Shown here: one piece after another, positions 62,796-64,000 of the stretch
Layout: each line of letters opens with the position of its first letter
Position numbering within the stretch: position 1 is the first letter of the stretch
NCBI RefSeq assembly: GCF_900115015.1
Contig: NZ_FOUZ01000007.1
Location: forward strand, 145,269-209,268
From: Algoriella xinjiangensis
GTDB taxonomy: Bacteria; Bacteroidota; Bacteroidia; Flavobacteriales; Weeksellaceae
Length of the DNA stretch: 64,000 nt
Direction of reading: 5' to 3'
The notes under the pieces: generated by a model
The model's database searches: none
Told to the model about the DNA's origin: nothing
The model's input: only the letters and a program-made list of their open reading frames with translations
Made by a program: the position numbers and the translations under genes

Positions 62796-62956
62796 TCAAT
62801 TGAAACGTTTTTTTTTAAAATCGGATTCGGACTCATTAATTTTTTTATAAAAAACATCATGTCCGAATCCGAATATTAAATAAATCAATATAACCTATTG
62901 TAAATAAACCTGTTAAGTGTTATATTTCAATCTAGTAAATCGGATTAATTCGGATT
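62736..62956. repeat. TTCGGA/TCCGAA repeat cluster, second candidate origin
   Basis: At least six copies of TTCGGA-like words occur around the 149-base gap between two replication genes. AATTCCGA is at 62736 and AATTCCGAAT at 62746. A perfect 12-bp inverted repeat TCGGATTCGGAC / GTCCGAATCCGA is at 62821 and 62861. CGGATTAATTCGGATT is at about 62941. Position and spacing suggest an iteron origin served by the flanking RepA-like ATPase and primase. Confidence 0.62.
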
Positions 62957-63914
62957 TACTGAATTTTCTTGATCTATGAGTTTCAGTTTATTTCTAATTG
63001 TTTTTTCATTGAGCTTTAAAATATTTGCTATTGTAGTATTGGGTAATTTTAATTCTTTACAATTTTTAATTATCTCTAACTCCGAAATCATTTTCTCATT
63101 GTTTTTAATAAAATTAGTTTCGCTATTTTTCAAATGATTTACTTCTGAATCTATTCCTATATAAGAGAATATTGGTACGCCATCTATATTTTCTAATTTG
63201 AAAACAATAATATTTTCTGAATCAAAATTATTGACATCCATCCGTGTTTTTAATAATTTCAAGATAATTTCAGACGGATTTACATTTGATTTTCTTAATC
63301 CAAAAGCATAATCTAAAAAATTACCTATATAACTACTCCCATAGATATCTTCTAAATCCATTTTTTCGGATAAATCAATTCCTTTTCTAGGATGTGCTAT
63401 AAGTAAAATAGAAATTAAGGTATCTTCTTGTAACTTTTTTATATTAGTTATAAACTCAAGAACTAGGGCAGGTTTGTTAAGATCGTAAATAATACTCATC
63501 AAATTATCAATGATTAAAAATGTAATTTTATATCTTAAAATTGAATCGTTTATACTGTAAAGAAGTTTCTTGAGAAAATCTTTTTCAAGAATATTTACAT
63601 TGAGTTTTGAACGATACATATTATCACTAAAATGTAGAAACTCTCCATTGGAATATTGATAACGATTGGCTATTTGACGATCTGTCATTTCGCAATCAAT
63701 AACCATAACACGATTTTGAACTGTAGAGAACATATCAAAAACTTTATCACCGTTTGATATATAATTGGCTAGTTGAACTGCAAATATCGATTTACCAACA
63801 TTACTTTTTCCTAGTATCAATCCGATTCCTGGCTCTATCAGCTTATCAACAATATACTCGAGTTTTGGCTGATCTGAGCCATCTTTGATACATGCATTAA
63901 AAGTTTGGATATAC
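62945..63914 (-). pseudogene. RepA-like RecA-fold ATPase, 5' end cut by an insertion
   Basis: The frame reads back to 63914, where a TAG and then IS sequence follow. No ATG is available upstream of the conserved core; the best internal start is a TTG at about 63820. The protein has Walker A LGKSNVGKSIFAVQLA, the Walker B-like MVIDCEMTD, a second acidic strand ITFLIIDNLMS, and sensor LLIAHPRKG, as in hexameric RepA/DnaB-like helicases, plus a C-terminal HTH (PNTTIANILKLNEKTIRNKL). It is probably inactivated or reduced in expression by the IS. Confidence 0.7.
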
Positions 63915-63961
63915 TAACTTAGTTGGGAGTAAAAGTTAAGCATAAAACCTTAATTTTAATA

Positions 63962-64000
63962 TATGAAAAGAATCCGTAAAATTTATCCAAGCGATTTTAA
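63962..64000 (+). CDS. Start of an IS3-like transposase gene (orfA), cut by window end
   Basis: Thirteen codons beginning MKRIRKIYPSDF resemble the N-terminus of IS3-family OrfA proteins (basic start, then Y-P-S-D-F-K). The bases from about 63918 to 63961 would be the left end of the element and its leader. The family is tentative because only the first residues are present. Confidence 0.45.

Overview
The window is AT-rich accessory DNA from a member of the Bacteroidota, most likely the class Flavobacteriia and plausibly a Weeksellaceae-type genus such as Empedobacter, Chryseobacterium or Elizabethkingia. The evidence is Bacteroidota-type tyrosine integrases, primase and toprim proteins and mobilization genes, a YtxJ-like bacillithiol protein, and very low GC in the mobile parts. 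The genus is inference. Almost nothing in the window looks like stable core chromosome.

Layout. 1-5.2 kb is the head of a first mobile element: a 5'-truncated integrase, an excisionase-like HTH protein, a primase-helicase, GATGAC iterons, a toprim primase and a ribbon-helix-helix-like protein. 5.2-18.6 kb is its cargo: an orphan gene next to a structured intergenic region, a metallophosphoesterase, a complete HipBA toxin-antitoxin pair, an acidic orphan protein, and a five-gene operon that joins a type ISP/IIG-like restriction-methylase to a metallo-beta-lactamase, a trypsin-like protease, an ABC-3C middle component and a Rad50-like ATPase. At 18.68 kb lies only the 3' half of a tRNA-Met gene, an att site. 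It is followed at once by a second integrase, so the window probably cuts through tandem integrative elements at one tRNA locus.

20.1-21.7 kb holds two diverged copies of an undescribed, probably structured RNA element, each just ahead of a small gene. An IS256-family element follows. 23.5-35.0 kb is a type I restriction-modification locus (hsdM, hsdS, hsdR) with an inserted GHKL ATPase/nuclease-like gene and a YgjP-like metallopeptidase. 35-38 kb has small orphans, YtxJ and a split HipA system of HipBST type.

38-53 kb is a sulfur and respiration island: thioredoxin, rhodanese, three CstB-like persulfide dioxygenase-rhodanese proteins, a TauE/SafE exporter, cytochrome bd oxidase, a thioesterase, and a TetR-headed operon with TolC, HlyD-like adaptor, ABC transporter and AhpD-like protein. 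Five palindromes of the form GTAAC-N4-GTTAC lie in front of its transcription units, suggesting one regulon for sulfide or redox stress. An IS481-family element closes the island and truncates a HAD phosphatase gene.

54-58.3 kb is a candidate defence operon: WYL regulator, ExoX-C-like protein, AAA ATPase, PLD-like partner and HAD remnant. Next come a Fic protein, a HipB-like regulator with a degraded hipA, and a mobilization and replication module (mobC, relaxase, membrane protein, toprim primase, TTCGGA iterons, RepA-like ATPase). This module repeats the layout seen at the left end. An IS3-like element cuts the ATPase gene as the window ends.

Functions are assigned from motifs read by eye; no database search was possible.
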